Shown here piece by piece: positions 35,449-48,200 of a DNA stretch of 64,000 nt; positions within the stretch are counted from its first letter, which is position 1; each line of letters starts with the position of its first letter. The stretch is from Bilabrum cf. latius (Eukaryota; Bigyra: Bicosoecida; Bigyra; Bicosoecida), in NCBI GenBank assembly GCA_965178125.1, contig OZ237750.1:1108469-1172468 (forward strand), read 5' to 3'. A program made the position numbers and the translations under genes. The notes beneath the pieces were generated by a model that saw only the letters and a list, made by a program, of their open reading frames with translations, made no database searches and was not told the DNA's origin.

Positions 35449-37286
35449 GTGATGTCTCGTCAAGCATTCGGCATAGATCAGTCCAACCAGCGGGACAACC
35501 AAGCCCACCGAGTAGTGGGGCCATTCGCCCAACGGCAGCTAGTCCTGACTACACAAGGGCAACATCAGTCACAGAAGGCCTATCAGCAGCTGGAGCAAGC
35601 ATACAACTGACTGCTTGCATCGCATTTTGCCTCGCGCTGCCGCTGTTGTCGCAAGCGCTGCTGCTCGCAGTTGATACAGCAGCAAGCTGTGCGCAGAGTG
35701 TTGACACCTGCGAATACGAATTATATTACAAGAATCTGGTCACTCCAAATGTTTTGAGTGACAGCACTGCTGCATCTGGAGGCTCACTACCTGCAAGCTG
35801 GATCGACCAAAAGTGCGTAGATCAATACTGGGACCAATCCGAGCAGCAAGCTACAACTCGGCTGTCATTCGAATTATCTAAAATGGGGTTGCAACAGGTA
35901 AACGAGCAGCCGGGGTGGATCTGGCTGCTAATCCTCTGCCACCCAGATGTTGAGGTGCACAGGGCTACCCCGATGCATGCTGCAGCCGCAACCCCGGGCC
36001 AGGCACGGACTGGTGCAGGTGCCAGTATGGCGTATCAAGAGGCAATTACCTAGCACGCTGGGGCTTTGCCGTCTATCGTGCACCAGACATGGAAGCAGGG
36101 CCGAGCTGTCTCGATCCCGGACCGATGGGCGTCGTGCGCAGCCTCTTGGACCAGGCCATGGCTGCAGCGGCCCAAAGGAAAGGATGCGGAGGATATGCCG
36201 AGCAAGTCGGTGCGAATACTGTGGGGCGATCAGGCATTGGAGGATGCCGTGCGGTGGCTCGCCCCCTGGCTCATTCCGACCTACCTCAGCTATCCGACGA
36301 TGGTGCAGCGGACAGATGCGGCTCGCCTGGTACTGCTGCTCGCATTTGGGGGGGTGTATGCGGATCTCGATGTGTGCGTGATATCAGACCATGAGGGGGG
36401 GGTGCACAGGGCGACGTGGGGCGAGGTGTTGGACGGGTCCCACGGACTCGTGCTCCCAGCGACAGAGCCGATGGGAGTCTCCAATGACCTGATGGCAGCT
36501 GCACCTGGGCACCCGTTGCTGTGGGCTGCAGTCCGCGCCCTCCCTCGACATGCCCTGCCGGTCTCGTCGTGGCTGTACCTGGAGTACCTGCGTGTGCTGG
36601 CCACCACTGGGCCGCTCCTCGTCTCGGAGCAGCTGCTGGCCATGCGGGGAGCAGAGGCCATCGCAGCGGCTAGAATATCCCTGAACCGTGCCATCACGAA
36701 CAGGCAAGCCTCCTGCGGGTCAAAGTTTCCGCCGGTGAATTCGACAGGGGTCCGCATCCTGACCAAGGCCGAGTACGCGAGCAGGGATGCTCTTGCGGGG
36801 CACTCGTTGGTGCGGCACGTGAGGGGGTCTTCGTGGCACAACGAAGGTGGCGACTTGCTATGGCGGGGCTGGATCAGGATGCAGAGGCTAGGGGTCCCGA
36901 CCAGTGTGGCGATCGCGGTCCTGGTGGTCCTGTACATCGTCGTGGTGCTGATCCTGCCGCTAGTCCCTGTCGTGGCTGCGGTGGCGTGGCTGTGCAGGTG
37001 GCGGCCGGGAGGACTATTGCTCGGGTGGTGGCTGCAGATGTTTTCTTGCCGACTAGCAGCGGCTCTAGTGAGACCTCGAGCTCGCGTGCTGCCGCTGCAG
37101 CGAGCTCCTGACAAGGGGACTTCGCTGCAAGCGCTCCAGCAAGCTCCCAGTTTCTTGCTGAGCATATGCTGCTGGCCCATATCATCCACGTGCTGCTCGC
37201 GCGAATGCTGGCATCGCGCATCGCTTGTCCTGGGATGCCAGTCGGAAGGTGTAACGAGCATCGCTGATTGTGTCTCGGGGGGGTGA
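35445..37286 (+). CDS. DXD glycosyltransferase of the OCH1/SUR1 type
   Basis: The 613-residue protein starts at the ATG inside the UVRAG stop (ATGA overlap). A cytosolic Ser/Pro-rich tail of about 50 residues precedes one hydrophobic signal anchor (LTACIAFCLALPLLSQALLL), so type II topology is likely. The catalytic part opens with PSIVHQTWK, has RILWGDQALED, and carries QRTDAARLVLLLAFGGVYAD, with the DXD motif at Asp307-Asp309 that binds Mn2+ and a nucleotide sugar. This is the Gly_transf_sug family (yeast Och1, Sur1/Csg1), mannosyltransferases of the Golgi. A second hydrophobic pair, VAIAVLVVLYIVVVLILPLV, lies near residue 490, as in inositol-phosphoceramide mannosyltransferases. One in-frame TAG; TGA stop. 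Confidence 0.85.
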
Positions 37287-37418
37287 TAAACTGCTCTGCA
37301 TCATAGTGATTTGCCGGTTTCCTTGAGTTGTTGTCGCAAAATGAAGGTAACTTGAAATAATGCGCTTGTCATGAGTTCCAAAATTTTACCATACTATCAG
37401 CAGCGAGCCGCTGCGGCA

Positions 37419-37982
37419 TCATGATTCGTCGTCCTGTGTCGGGGCAACTCCAGCAGTTGTGTCTGGGTTCTCTCGGAGCCACTTTGGAGAATAAGTTACC
37501 GGAATGGTATCAAGCTTTGCTGCAACGATAAAGTCGTTTATTGTTATCCCTCCCCTAGCGTGTGTAGTAAGCTCCACTGTCACCGTTCGGTATGAAGTAA
37601 TGTGCAAGTCTGGGTGATGGCCCAGAGCATCCGCGGCCTCGCCGTAGGCCTGGAGACAGGCCATCGCGCAGTGGAAATTCTTAGCAATAAACTGTCTCTC
37701 CAACTTCGACCCGTCCGGAACAAGGCTCCAAGACTTGCATATTTGGTCTCTCCGGGCCTATATATCTTCTGGGTCCAACAGCTGGGCTTCCCCCCCATCC
37801 CGTGCGCATGGTACACACTTCATAGTAAGCAGGTCGGATGAACCAGCAGCAGCTGGTACCGACGATGCCGCCATGTCTCGGGTTTGCTGGAACAGAGCGT
37901 CGTTAAGCCTTTCGAATATGGGGGATCCACGTAGTGTGTGGTGCCACAGTGATGACGACAGGAAGACCTCTGCATCACTCAT
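37419..37982 (-). CDS. PCBD1: Pterin-4a-carbinolamine dehydratase
   Basis: PCD regenerates quinonoid dihydrobiopterin after aromatic amino acid hydroxylation, and in animals also acts as DCoH. Family motifs are LTMKCVPCARDGGE at the start of the domain, SWSLVPDGSKLERQFIAKNF, GHHPDLHI and ITINDFIVAAKLD. The catalytic His-His-Pro-Asp signature is intact. An in-frame TAG is read as Gln in PEDIQARRDQ, where other family members have a charged or polar residue. The start chosen is the first ATG, giving 187 residues with about 55 N-terminal residues extra. A later ATG (MAASSVPAAAG) would give a more typical length. Stop TGA. It is convergent with the glycosyltransferase gene. Confidence 0.9.
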
Positions 37983-38068
37983 GCACCACTGGCAGGCAGT
38001 GTACAACCAAAAGCCTCCTTAAAGAAAACGAATAGGTCTGTTATAAATCATAAAACCATAGCGTGACC

Positions 38069-39535
38069 TCACAGTCGCACGACGTAGCTAGAGCTCTGAG
38101 TAACGTACCGCACCCACCTCTGCGGCTTGTAAGCAGCCGCCGTTTCGCTGATGCGGAGGTACTTCACCTGCAGCTGGGACACGTTGTACATGGGCACCTC
38201 GAACTAGAGCGCGACTGGACCGAGCTCCTTGCGGGTGGCGCTGTTACCTGAGGGCTTCGACAGTGTTATGTGAGTCCGCAGCGTAGCCTCCATCCCACCT
38301 TGCAGCTTCTCGATGAGCCAGGACACTCTCTTGCCTTTAGCGTCGTACTCTGCCACTTGCGTACCCTCCTTCTTACTGCTAGAACTGCCTGCCCCCGATG
38401 AAGCCCCCGAAGCAGCCCCACGCCGCGCACTGGCAATCCCAGGGCCGCCCGTCACCACCGGGTTCACCGTGGCGGCCGCGCTGGGGACTGGGAACCGCAC
38501 CACGATATGAGACCCCGCACTGGATGCAGGGATATCCGCTCTAACCTTGAGTACAAAGTCCACCCGCGTGGGGGAGATGGTCTCCAAGTACGGCTGCACC
38601 CTGAAGGGGGCTCTGAACTCGCCCGCCACTCGATAGGTCATCACGTTGAACTCGCCGTCCGGAGGCACCAAGCTTAGCACACGCCCCGTCTCGAACTCGG
38701 AGAGATTGACGCAGTCGTGAAATACCGCGTCATCAAGGCACACCTGCCCGCCGTGCGCGTGCTTCGCTGCCTCTTTACCGATGAGCAGGTCCGGATTGAG
38801 GGCCATCCGCAGAGGGGGGTTACCGGACAAGAAGCTCTTCATGACGATCGCGCCATCAACGGTTGAATTCAGCACGTACCCACTACTATTGATCAGTACA
38901 GAGATCCGCTCAAGTATATCAACGTAGATCTCATTCTTCTTCGAGTCGGTAGTTGATCGGTTCACAGCCGAGTGAGGTACCGTCGTTGGTTTACGCAAGG
39001 AAAACCGACTGGCTGAAGGAACAGGGGCCACCATGATTGGGGTGTTGTGCACGTACATCTTCAGTGCCTCCGTGGACGTAGCCTGTGGATACCCAAAGTC
39101 GAGCATCTCATCGAGCAGTTCGTAGATCAGCACGAAATTCTTCCGGATCGCTTCTTCGCTCAGAATCCCGCAATAGTCCTTGCACACCCCTACAATCCTC
39201 TACAAAACCTCGATGGTCGTGGCAGGGCTTACGTTAAACTTCGTTGTTGCAACGAAATAGAGGTTGCTTCGCTTCACGAATGCAAACGTTACATCCTCAA
39301 GCTGGAACACTGGCGGAGGCTCGCCCCCCTTCCAAAACTTTACAGCGTGGTAGAAGTCCTCGCTGGAACCCTTGCTGACGTCGGAGCGCACTGCGACGTT
39401 GGCATGTCTTGCAAAACTCCTGCTAGTGTCCTGCTGCAGAACGAACGCGAAGCAACGAACCCGATGCTTCAACTCACTTTGTTTGTTTATTATAGTGTCT
39501 CCTCTTGGCGACAGCACAAAAAACTGAGATAACAT
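38069..39535 (-). CDS. AP4M1: AP-4 complex subunit mu (exons 39535-39478, 39390-38069)
   Basis: AP-4 mu is the medium subunit of an adaptor complex for cargo exit from the trans-Golgi network. The start MLSQFFVLSPRGDTII is typical of AP-4 mu. A phase-1 intron of 87 nt (GTGAGT...GTCGCAG) is stop-free, so it can be misread as coding; removing it restores NKQ-MRSDVSKGSSEDFY and a 459-residue length normal for the family. Conserved blocks are LYFVATTKFNVSPA, KNFVLIYELLDEMLDFGYPQ, the mu homology domain (SLVPPDGEFNVMTYRV), and a final SQLQVKYLRI with WVRYVTQSSSYVVRL. A TAG codes residue 84 in VLQRIVGVCKDY; plant AP-4 mu has Gln there. A second TAG precedes FEVPMYNVS. Stop TGA. Confidence 0.95.
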
Positions 39536-39664
39536 GGCAAGACCTGAACGAATCGAAGAGATTGCCTGCGCGTGGCGGGGCGAATCCTAGTGGCGCCGCG
39601 CAGCTGAGCGGAACCAAGTCGAAGTGGGAAAATCTTGAAACCGCATCGCAAGGCGCCTTAGTAC

Positions 39665-41638
39665 TCAATCTTCATCGCTCAAGCCTATTTCATTCGGATC
39701 CTCGGCACACGTTGTCTCAGTAGCCCCTCCCAAGTGCAGGACGCCTACTGTTGGCTTCGCCGCCAAGGGTGCACCGTGACTCGAGGCCAACGCGATCTTC
39801 GCAACAGAACCCTCAGACACGGGGGTCGCGGCACCTGCACCTACAGAGCTCCCGCCCAAGCCACTGCCTGTCCGTACAACAGTCACATCACTTCCCTTGC
39901 ATGGAACAGTCCCAACGTGCGGCAGTCCCAGTGCTAGCAAGAGCGAGTCCAGCTAGGGGTTCCCTACAGGCCCTGGCACGCTTACTCTGGCGCCTGGGTA
40001 TCCCCACGGAGTTCGGGGAGCTGGCCGGGCCGGGGGGGTTGGTAATTGGGCCGCCATCTGCCGGGCGGGAGTCCAGGTTGGTGCCAAAGGCCGCGATGAT
40101 AGCCCAGATGTGTGCGTGCATTCCACCACAGCAGCTCCAGCCCCAGCAAAAGAGGAAGATGTGCTCCTGAATGCAGGGACAGTGCGCACGAAATTGCAGG
40201 GAATGGGAACTGCCAAACCTTGCACCAACTCTGGCAAACTACCGCAGAGCGGCTCCGCACCTGGGTGTGGCCTAGTGGGTCCCTTGCTGCTTGCTGCTGG
40301 GGCGGATCCTTCGCTGCCTGCTGCCGAGGTGGATCCTTCGCTGCTTGCCGCAGCAGCTTCAACTGGTCGTGTCAAGTCACGCGAAGCACATACGGGCCAA
40401 TTCCTCGACGCAGCGTCTTGTAGCTTTGAGAGCGCGTCCATGACAGCAGTGCGGGGCGGGGGATTCACCAGCAGGGGCGGGCTGCCTTGCGGCCGAGGCC
40501 ACGGGTGTCTGGGCTGTGCTGCGTGTGTGACCCGGTGCACAGCGGTCATCACTGGATCGAAGCATAGTACAGGCCGCTAGGTCTCATCTTCAGGTCGCCC
40601 AGACTCGGTGGGTACATGTGCTGATGCTAGAGCAGAAGCTACCAGCCAAGGCTCGGGATGCAGCTCGGCAGGTGTCGAGGAGCTCGTCTTGAGGCACTGC
40701 TCCGCGCACTCCACCACGTGCTGCGGGACGGGCACCTGCACCACCTGCAGAAATTGCCTGCGAGGGACCGCCTTGTCTAAGGCTAAGAATCGTGTAGTCC
40801 TTGGAACATGGTCTCGACCCTGGGGAGACTCCAAATGCTCGCCGACTCCCTCTGATGTCTCAGAGGCACCGAGTGCCGGCCGGGCGGGATCGCTGTCAGC
40901 ATGTCGGACGACAGCAGCAAATTTGACATGCAAATGGGCAGCAAGCCAAAATCTGGGCTGCACATGCATCAATACGTTCATCGCAGCCGGATTGCCGAGA
41001 CGGTTGCATTCAATGTCGCTTCGAAACAAGGGCTTGTAGCGCAAAAGGCCTTCTTGGTCTCCGAAACGCGATATTCCCGCAGGCCAGTCATGGCTTACCA
41101 TGATATCCACGGCATACTGTCTCCCGAACGCATTAATTCGAGCAATGTCATGTTCCCTAACGTGGTACACAGAGCGAATCTCGTCAGGACCGAGCGGATT
41201 ACGTTCATGGTGCCCCTTAGTGAAATCAGCATGCTTAAATATCCCCGAAAATCCGCTAATGCGTAAGCCACCAAATAGCACAGAACCTGCCTGGCCGAGA
41301 TAGTAAATTCCAGGAGCAGCCCAGCCACCCAGCGGAAGCTCAAGCATGTGTGAAGACGCCTCGTGGTTGCCACCAACGAACAAGACAGGAATATGCGGGG
41401 TCACCTGACCGCAGTAATACTTCCAAAATGACCCCATAGACCTGTACTTCATGGGGCAAGACATGGTCTCGAGGTCGGCTTCGTTACGAACAGCTTGGAA
41501 GTCCCCGCAACAGATCAACAAGTCCACTGGTTCTCCGGACACGCGCTCCACGTCCTTCACTGCATCTAAGATGGCAGGAAGTTCTCCATGCGCACAGCCT
41601 TCCACTGCAATCCGAAGGCTGCGCTATACACTCGGCAT
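39665..41638 (-). CDS. DBR1: RNA lariat debranching enzyme
   Basis: DBR1 hydrolyses the 2'-5' branch of excised intron lariats. It is a single-exon 657-residue frame starting MPSVQRSLRIAVEGCAHGEL, where Q5 comes from TAG. Metal-site residues of the family are visible: Cys15 and His17 (GCAHGE), Asp46 (CCGDFQAVRN) and Asn-His in GGNHEAS. Later blocks are GGWAAPGIYYLGQAG, GFSGIFKHADFTKGHHE, IMVSHDWPAGI, and the terminal metal-binding FWLAAHLHVKFAA. After about residue 350 the protein is low-complexity, with two in-frame TAGs (ET-Q-PVLC and NP-Q-LDSL), ending TGA. The catalytic half fits DBR1; the 300-residue tail is longer than usual and unlike known DBR1 C-termini. Confidence 0.95.
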
Positions 41639-41738
41639 AGCCTTCGAAATGGGGGCGCGATGGCTTTGCGTGCACCAGCATGCGCTGCAGCTTCACCGCA
41701 GGCCTTGCAACTTTGAAAGGTCGAATACGGCCTCCAAT

Positions 41739-43171
41739 TCATGCCTGCTGCTGGCACAGGGATCCAGATCCTTGAATCTCGCAGATGCTGGAATCCTCGG
41801 GCCACAGCTATTGACCGAAGTCACCCTAGTAGCGGCTTGCATCCCCCGCAGATGCCCTCTCGTGCAGCGGCTCACCTGTCGACACTCGCTCGAAAGCATC
41901 CCTGATCGCAGCGGCGCCCATGTGACGGACGGAGCCCGTGCCCCCCCGGGCCTTGGGCGTGCCCCCCCACCCTGACGCTGTCACCCTGGCTTGCTCCAGC
42001 AACCCCGTGAGCTCGTGGACCCCTGCATCAGCCCTGGCAAGGATGGAAGTCAGACCTCGCACTGCAGCCTCACGGGCCGCGCCCCGGCCCCCCTACACCG
42101 AGACTGCGTCGCTGGCATCCAGCCGCTGCCCTGCCCTGGCTATTTCTGCAGCTCGGCTCAGCGCCAGTACTGCAGCGTCATAGTCTGTCGGAATGCCAGA
42201 CATAGCCCCTGCTGGCTGCGCCTATGCCTGTCCAAGAGCCAGGCACGAACTCGCATAGCTGTGAGCTGCCCACACAGAAAGAGATCCTGCTTCCGTTTCC
42301 CAGCGACGAGCCAGATGCGCCCCCTACCCACACAGATTCCCGAGCTAGGATGCCCCTCGCGACGTCTCTCTCAGCTAGCCACGACCCTGAAGGCGAATAA
42401 GACCTGCATGTAGGGTCGCTGCGGTATGACCAGCCGAGCCAGCAGCGTCGTACTCCCGTAGTGCACCTGCGGGGTCCTGCTTGGTGCCCAGGCCGTACTC
42501 GAGCAGCACCCCTCTGTAGAAATGGCACTCGCCTGACACCCAGCCAGGTGTTCCTACTTCACCACGCCCATGCGCTACACCTGCAATAGAATCGCCGCAT
42601 GCATGATTGAAGTATACCCAGGCTGCAGTGAAGTTACCACTCATTGTCCCGCCCATCGGTAACGACACAGACCGTTCCATCGAAGCCTTCATGCCTCCTG
42701 CGCCCGGGAGTTCTCCACGATACGCCAAAAGACCGAGTCTTAGAGCACTTGGGGCATCATTGCGTGCGGCTGCGCTCCGGAGCCAGGCAAGTGCCGCGCG
42801 CTTGTTCGGTTTGAGCCCACCGCATCGCTCAAGCAAGCACTTTCCCAGCAACGCTTGAGCTTCCACGTGCCCGGACGTTGCAGCAGAGCGCAAATATGCC
42901 ACCGCGACAGAAACAAACTAAGTCTTGATAGGCTGAGTCGTTAGTATGTTCGCAGCAAACAGATACTGCGAAGCTGCGGTGTCTTGGTTGGGAGCTCGCA
43001 GTGTTCCATGGTTTCCCGGTGGATGCCGCAATCAAAAAGCAAAAATTGATACTCACTATGACTGCCGAGTTTTGACTGCTCCAAGAGCTCTTGTTGCTCC
43101 ACAGAAAGCTGCTCAGCAATTGCGGAGACCGCAACGCTCACGAGAACTGCCATAGCGCCATATATCAGCAT
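41739..43171 (-). CDS. Secreted/ER SEL1-repeat protein (exons 43171-43057, 42973-41739)
   Basis: Exon 1 encodes a signal peptide (MLIYGAMAVLVSVAVSAIAE) and a Glu/Gln-rich helix, ending at GTGAGT in phase 1. An 83-nt intron ends ACACCGCAG. Exon 2 continues with SEL1-like repeats: AVAYLRSAATSGHVEAQALL, AALAWLRSAAARNDAPSALR, and ALREYDAAGSAGHTAATLHA, the usual A-x-x-x-L-x-x-A-A pattern with Gly turns. At least seven in-frame TAGs occur in the C-terminal third. It is 449 residues, with stop TGA. Such proteins act as scaffolds, as SEL1L does in ER-associated degradation; a specific orthologue is not claimed. Confidence 0.75.
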
Positions 43172-43415
43172 CCTGGAGTCTAGACGCACTGCCCGGCACG
43201 GATCTATGATTGACTCAATAAAGGGACATCAGCATATAAAGTGAAAATTCGACTGTTATTTGTCAGCACCGCATCATTGAAGCTTTGTGGCACTCCGAAT
43301 TGAAAAAGCGCTCCAAACATTTTGCTACCAAACCTAGCTCAATATATCTGAAATGATGGTATAAACTGACCATCACGATTCATCACATACTTAACGGCTC
43401 CTAGGGTGCGTGCCT

Positions 43416-45125
43416 ATGCGATTGAGGCCGTGTAAAACCAAGAATCTGATTTTAGTCGTCGCCGCGGTTTTGGCTGTGGTCGTGCTGGCCCTCTCTCCCT
43501 TCACGCTGTTGAGTAGTCCTAGCACTCTAAGACGAATTTTTAGGACAGTAGCTTCTTGGAAATTTTCTGGCTGGTCGATTGGTGTTGCCAACTAGCATCA
43601 GAACGTGGTATTCATGCCAGTATAGACAAAGACAACCAGGAGCAGCACCGGAATCAGAATATGCAAGTAGCACCCACTTGATGAGAAAAATGCAGGATGG
43701 GTAGTATCAGTTGGTAGTGGTGCTCATGGCAACCTGATTCTGGTCGGGATATTTTCAACCCGTGGCTCAGAGCAGCAGGGATCGGCTCTACGCGTTGCTT
43801 CTCGATGGGGGCTGTCAAGTAGTAGCGGGAGGCTATCGTAGGATGTCATGTGCAATGTGTACAAGTATAAATCGTATTCCAGTCCGAGTTCAGATGCTTA
43901 CCTTCTCGCTGAAATCACTTGCGAGCCTCCGCGACAGGGCCAGTACACCCCCAGAATGTACCCTAGCAGAGCAAGGTCAGGAATCGAGATCGAGCTGCAA
44001 ATACAATGGACCTCATCGACTGAATCAAGCGATTCTACAGGCCTTCGCCTCTCGCTGTGCGAGGATTGGCGACCCGAGGGCCACGTCTTCGCTGGGGCAT
44101 GCCTCGCCTCCCATAGCCATGGACACGATCAATCTGCAAGTCAGGCTATCAGCTTACTTGCTGCCGGTGTGCAACATGTCTGGAGGTATAGCTTCTAGGT
44201 GCCGCACGACGGGTCATTGGGTCTCCCGGCAGGCACAGCCAACATGACTGCGCCGGCTAGGAGCGGCTCCCCTTCTGGCTATCCGCGCCGCACGTGCCCT
44301 CGGCTCGCTCGAGGGAGCATCCCGCCGCCAGGCATAGACGTGGAACGGGGTAGTCTATTGCAACCGCTACAATACGCGTGGCGCAGATACACTTCGTCTG
44401 CTTCGATTGTTGTTCCGACTAGGGTACGCAGCGCAGGTGCTGACTTGCTGCGAGCTGCTGCGGAGGCTGCTTGCCGTATCACGCATGCGAGTCACTCAAA
44501 CTGGATCATTTCTGTGCCGCCAGGCACTGCAATGGCATGCCGGGGATGCCACTTGTCCGCCGGCTTGCACGCATCTGAGTATTCCCCGGTGGGGGCTCCT
44601 TCGCGCCCGGAGAGGGACTCGGGATGTCACGCCAACTAGACAGCCTAGTGCCGAGCGCTGCTGCAAATCAGTGGGGGTTGCGCAGATGTGGACAGATTCC
44701 CCCTTGTTGCGCTGCTGAAGCAGCTGCAGGTTCAAAGTATGCCTCCTCCGAGTTCGATCCGGATGATGGTACAGCAGGCCGATGGCAGCAAACGACTGGA
44801 GCCAGTTTGGCACAGATCGGGCAAAACAGTAGGCAATTCAGTCGCCCGGTCGCCTTAGGAGAGCATGTATGTTACGAAGCGTACACCAGTGCTCACATCG
44901 GACCGGCTTAAGTTTGAGATGGTCGCGATGGCGCTTGGTGGTAGCAGCCAGTTGCAGGGTGGCAACTCATACGCCCAGCACCAGCAAGATGCTGCGCTAC
45001 GCGATAAATCTGGGAATGGATTGGTTCAGGCGAAGTTGCACGCTGTATGCCCATCGTTGAATGATGTGTCGAGCGGGGAACGGTGGGGGCGTTGCTTGCA
45101 AATGAGCTTAGTATCCCTTGAATGA
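43416..45125 (+). CDS. Type II membrane protein, unknown
   Basis: ATG 43416 opens a 569-residue single-exon frame containing at least seven TAGs. MRLRPCKTKN precedes a strong signal anchor (LILVVAAVLAVVVLALSPF), so the bulk is predicted to be luminal. The luminal part is rich in Ser, Arg and Cys, with segments such as CNVYKYKSYSSPSSDAYLLA and GIEIELQIQWTSSTES. No DXD or other catalytic signature was recognised. A Golgi or ER enzyme is possible from topology alone. The TAG density is high for a gene of this length, and introns hidden in the second half cannot be excluded. Stop TGA. Confidence 0.6.
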
Positions 45126-45218
45126 TCCTGATGTGCCTATGGCTCAGTCTGTGTGTCATATCCATCCGGATAAGTACAACTTGATCTCGAGGCGTCCATG
45201 CGCCACCCCATCATAAAT

Positions 45219-48200
45219 TCATTTTCGCTACTTTCTCTTCGATCTCGGCTTAGATAGGGGCTTCACGCTGCCACGATTTTCGGCACGCCCCAGAGTGAGT
45301 CCCCCAGTCCGCCGCTTGGATCGCGCTCTGTCGGCCTACTCTTGCGCCTTAGAGGCATCTTCCTGGGCGGCCTGCTCATCTGCCACGCTAACCCATTCCC
45401 GCCTACCTTTGAGCTTGGCAGACGCAGGTCTCTTTCGCAAGGACGGTCGAGCAGCAGCAGCACTGGCTGCAGCGCCACCAGAGGCAGAAACCACTTGCGG
45501 GGCGCAATACGAACCTGCGTCCAGTGCAGCGTTCCACTCTGCAAACGCATGTTCTGCAGCTGCTCGTTTTTGCGCCTCCATTCGTTTCGCAGCTCGGTCG
45601 GCTTGCCTTGCGGCTTTCCTGGCCTTGGCAGCTTCCGCCGCTTTCTACTTGCTCCAAAGCTTGAAGGCGCGCTTGGCGTCTTTCTGAGATTGCACAGCGT
45701 GTGATCTAGCAGATGCCAAGGCAGCGCCACTGTCTGCGTAAATCGACACGCCGGTTTCAGCAAGCTCCTGGCCAGATCGGAGGGACAACAGCAGCTGACG
45801 GGCTCTCTTGCCAACAGCGCGGTCCGCACCGAGAGACTCCAGGACTGGTCCCATGTGCTCAAGGGCATCAGCGACGTGCACCGGCACTGCTGCACTTCTG
45901 CGTCTAGCATCAGAACCAGCCTGTGCTTGCAGGGCAAGAACCCGTGATCGGATATTCAAGCCTCCTCGGCTGGGTCTGACAACCTTAATCCCGGAGGCAG
46001 GCACCTTTGATTCACTCAATGCACTGGAGCTTGTCGCTGCCGTACCCAGCGTATTCGCCCTCGGCACCACCGTAGTATGCACTGCTTGCTCGGACAGGTC
46101 GGACACCGCCGCTTCCAATTCCTCGAGCACGATCCAAGCGCCTTTGCCCTTCAGCGTGGGGGTTCGTGATGGCCTAGATGTGCGTGCGCTTGCCCGCCTC
46201 TCGTCTTGCACGGCGCATTCGTGGTTAACAAAGTCCCCGAGAGTGCCTTGAATGCGCCCTTGCCTCCATGCCTCGCAGTATCTCCAAAATATGCAGCATG
46301 CAGCCAACGGGTTCGACAGCAATCGTGCTGTGTTGGATCGTACTCGAGCGGCAATCTGGTCCTTTGGAACACCGCCAAGAGATTGTCCTGGCCTTTTCTG
46401 CTGCGAAGCCCATGCAAGCGCTTCAGTAGTTGCCAATTTTGCTGCCAGATCACCTGGAATTACTTGGAAGGTGGAGCAAAGGCTTGCTACATCAGCAGCC
46501 TGCAGCCAACCTCGCTGCCATTGCAAGGACTGCCCGCCAGCCACCGCTGCCGAAGAATTCATTACAGACCCCCCCAGCGCGACACGACCGCCAGTGCCCT
46601 CCTCTTCAAGGCTGAGAGCTGCAGCAATTGCTGCTACGGCAAGAGACGGCACGGCAAGAGACGGCTGCGTGCCTGCGAGCGAAGGGGATATCCCAACGGC
46701 TGCATCCCCCCCAGCCCCCGGCAGCAGAGTAGCGGTGCGGTACACTTGCAAGCACCCTGAAGAGTCACGCAAGAGCTGCTGGATCGGAACAGGGCTTGAG
46801 CAGCTACGAAGCTCAATTGGAAGCTCTCCGTTGCAAGCCCTTTCGAGAAGCTTCTTCTACTTCTGCCTCGCTGCTTGCTACGCTCGACTCTTGTGACGGC
46901 GCCACGATGCTGTTGAAACCTGCTGCGATCCCTTCCTACGGAGTGCGGCCAACCCTTTCACAACAGCATCAACTGGCACAAACACCCTCCCAAGCCGTGC
47001 GCCTGGATGTGTGTCTTCAATGTCCTTGCCTTGAATTGCTTGCGCAACAGCAGCCCCACCCCCTAGCTCAGCCAATCGCACACAAGCAAGCTGGTACACG
47101 GATTCGGGCGCCAGTAGTGTGCTACTCGCGCTCGCATCCCGAATGCTGGCGCGAGTGCGCATTGCCTACGTTGTATAGACGTCTTGAAGGTTTGCCCGAA
47201 GCAAAGACGCCACTTGCTTGGCATCTGTCCACTACACTGTCGAGTCAACCGGAGACCCCATGCCAGTGCGATCATGGCAATCTAGTATCCTCTTGCGCAG
47301 CTTCGCGTAGACGTCCGGGTTGCTCTGAAGCACTGAAGACAGTGTTGACAGAATTGATGCAGCAAATCCTTTAGCATCAAAGCCCATAGCTGGGGCCGAT
47401 TGCTCGCCTGTCTCAGATGCTTCAGAATTAGAGATGCCACCAGAGATGATCGCCGTTGGCTCGGTCGCAACGTCAGCAGTTGCTGGGCCAGCCCCGATCT
47501 AGCCTTCAGCATCAGCGCCTTGATCTCCTCGGTGTTTACCGCCGCTGAAATCCAGGCCATGAGGTCCACCGTTGCGATCGATCACGCCAACACCAAAGTC
47601 ACTGGGTTCATCAGCGCCCGCAGACTTGTTTCCCCCTTCTGCGGCACTCGAGCTGCCCTCGGCTGCAGGCGCATCAATAGCGACGGCGCCGTCCTATGAG
47701 GAAGCCTTCTCGGTGGTTGCAAGCGATGAATCGCACATGTCGACCAACAAGCATGCGTAGGGGGCAGAACTCGGCTCACAGCCTGCACCTGTGGCCGGCC
47801 CATCCAGTTGGACCCGCTCGGCATCAGCGAGCACGCCGGACTCCCGCAGAATTGCGAGCGTAGAGGGGTCCTGCCCGCCTCCTACCAGCTTCATCCAGCC
47901 ACCTGCGTGCAGCCCGAGTTGCCCATGACGCTTTCTTGTTCCGGCTGCTCCCGCTTCACCCTACCGGATTGAGACTTGTGCTCCTCTAGCAGCTTCCGTG
48001 CGAGGGTCCAGCCCGAGCTGCGAGATGACATGTAGTACATCCTGTTGTTGGTGTTCTGCGCCAGCTTCACGCGCACCCTCGTCCTCAAGCCATCTGGTCA
48101 GGTCACTTTCGCCCAGCACACCGTCTGCATCCTAATCCCAACGGAAGAAGGCCACCAGGCTAGCAAGCAGGCCTGCCGCCCCGCCCAAGTCCCATGGCAC

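Noticed and set aside
47891-48088. Ubiquitin-like domain obtained by splicing a frame at 48088-47891 onto 47894
   Set aside because: The EF-hand gene's own frame runs through without any intron and includes the EF-hand loop; no junction is needed.
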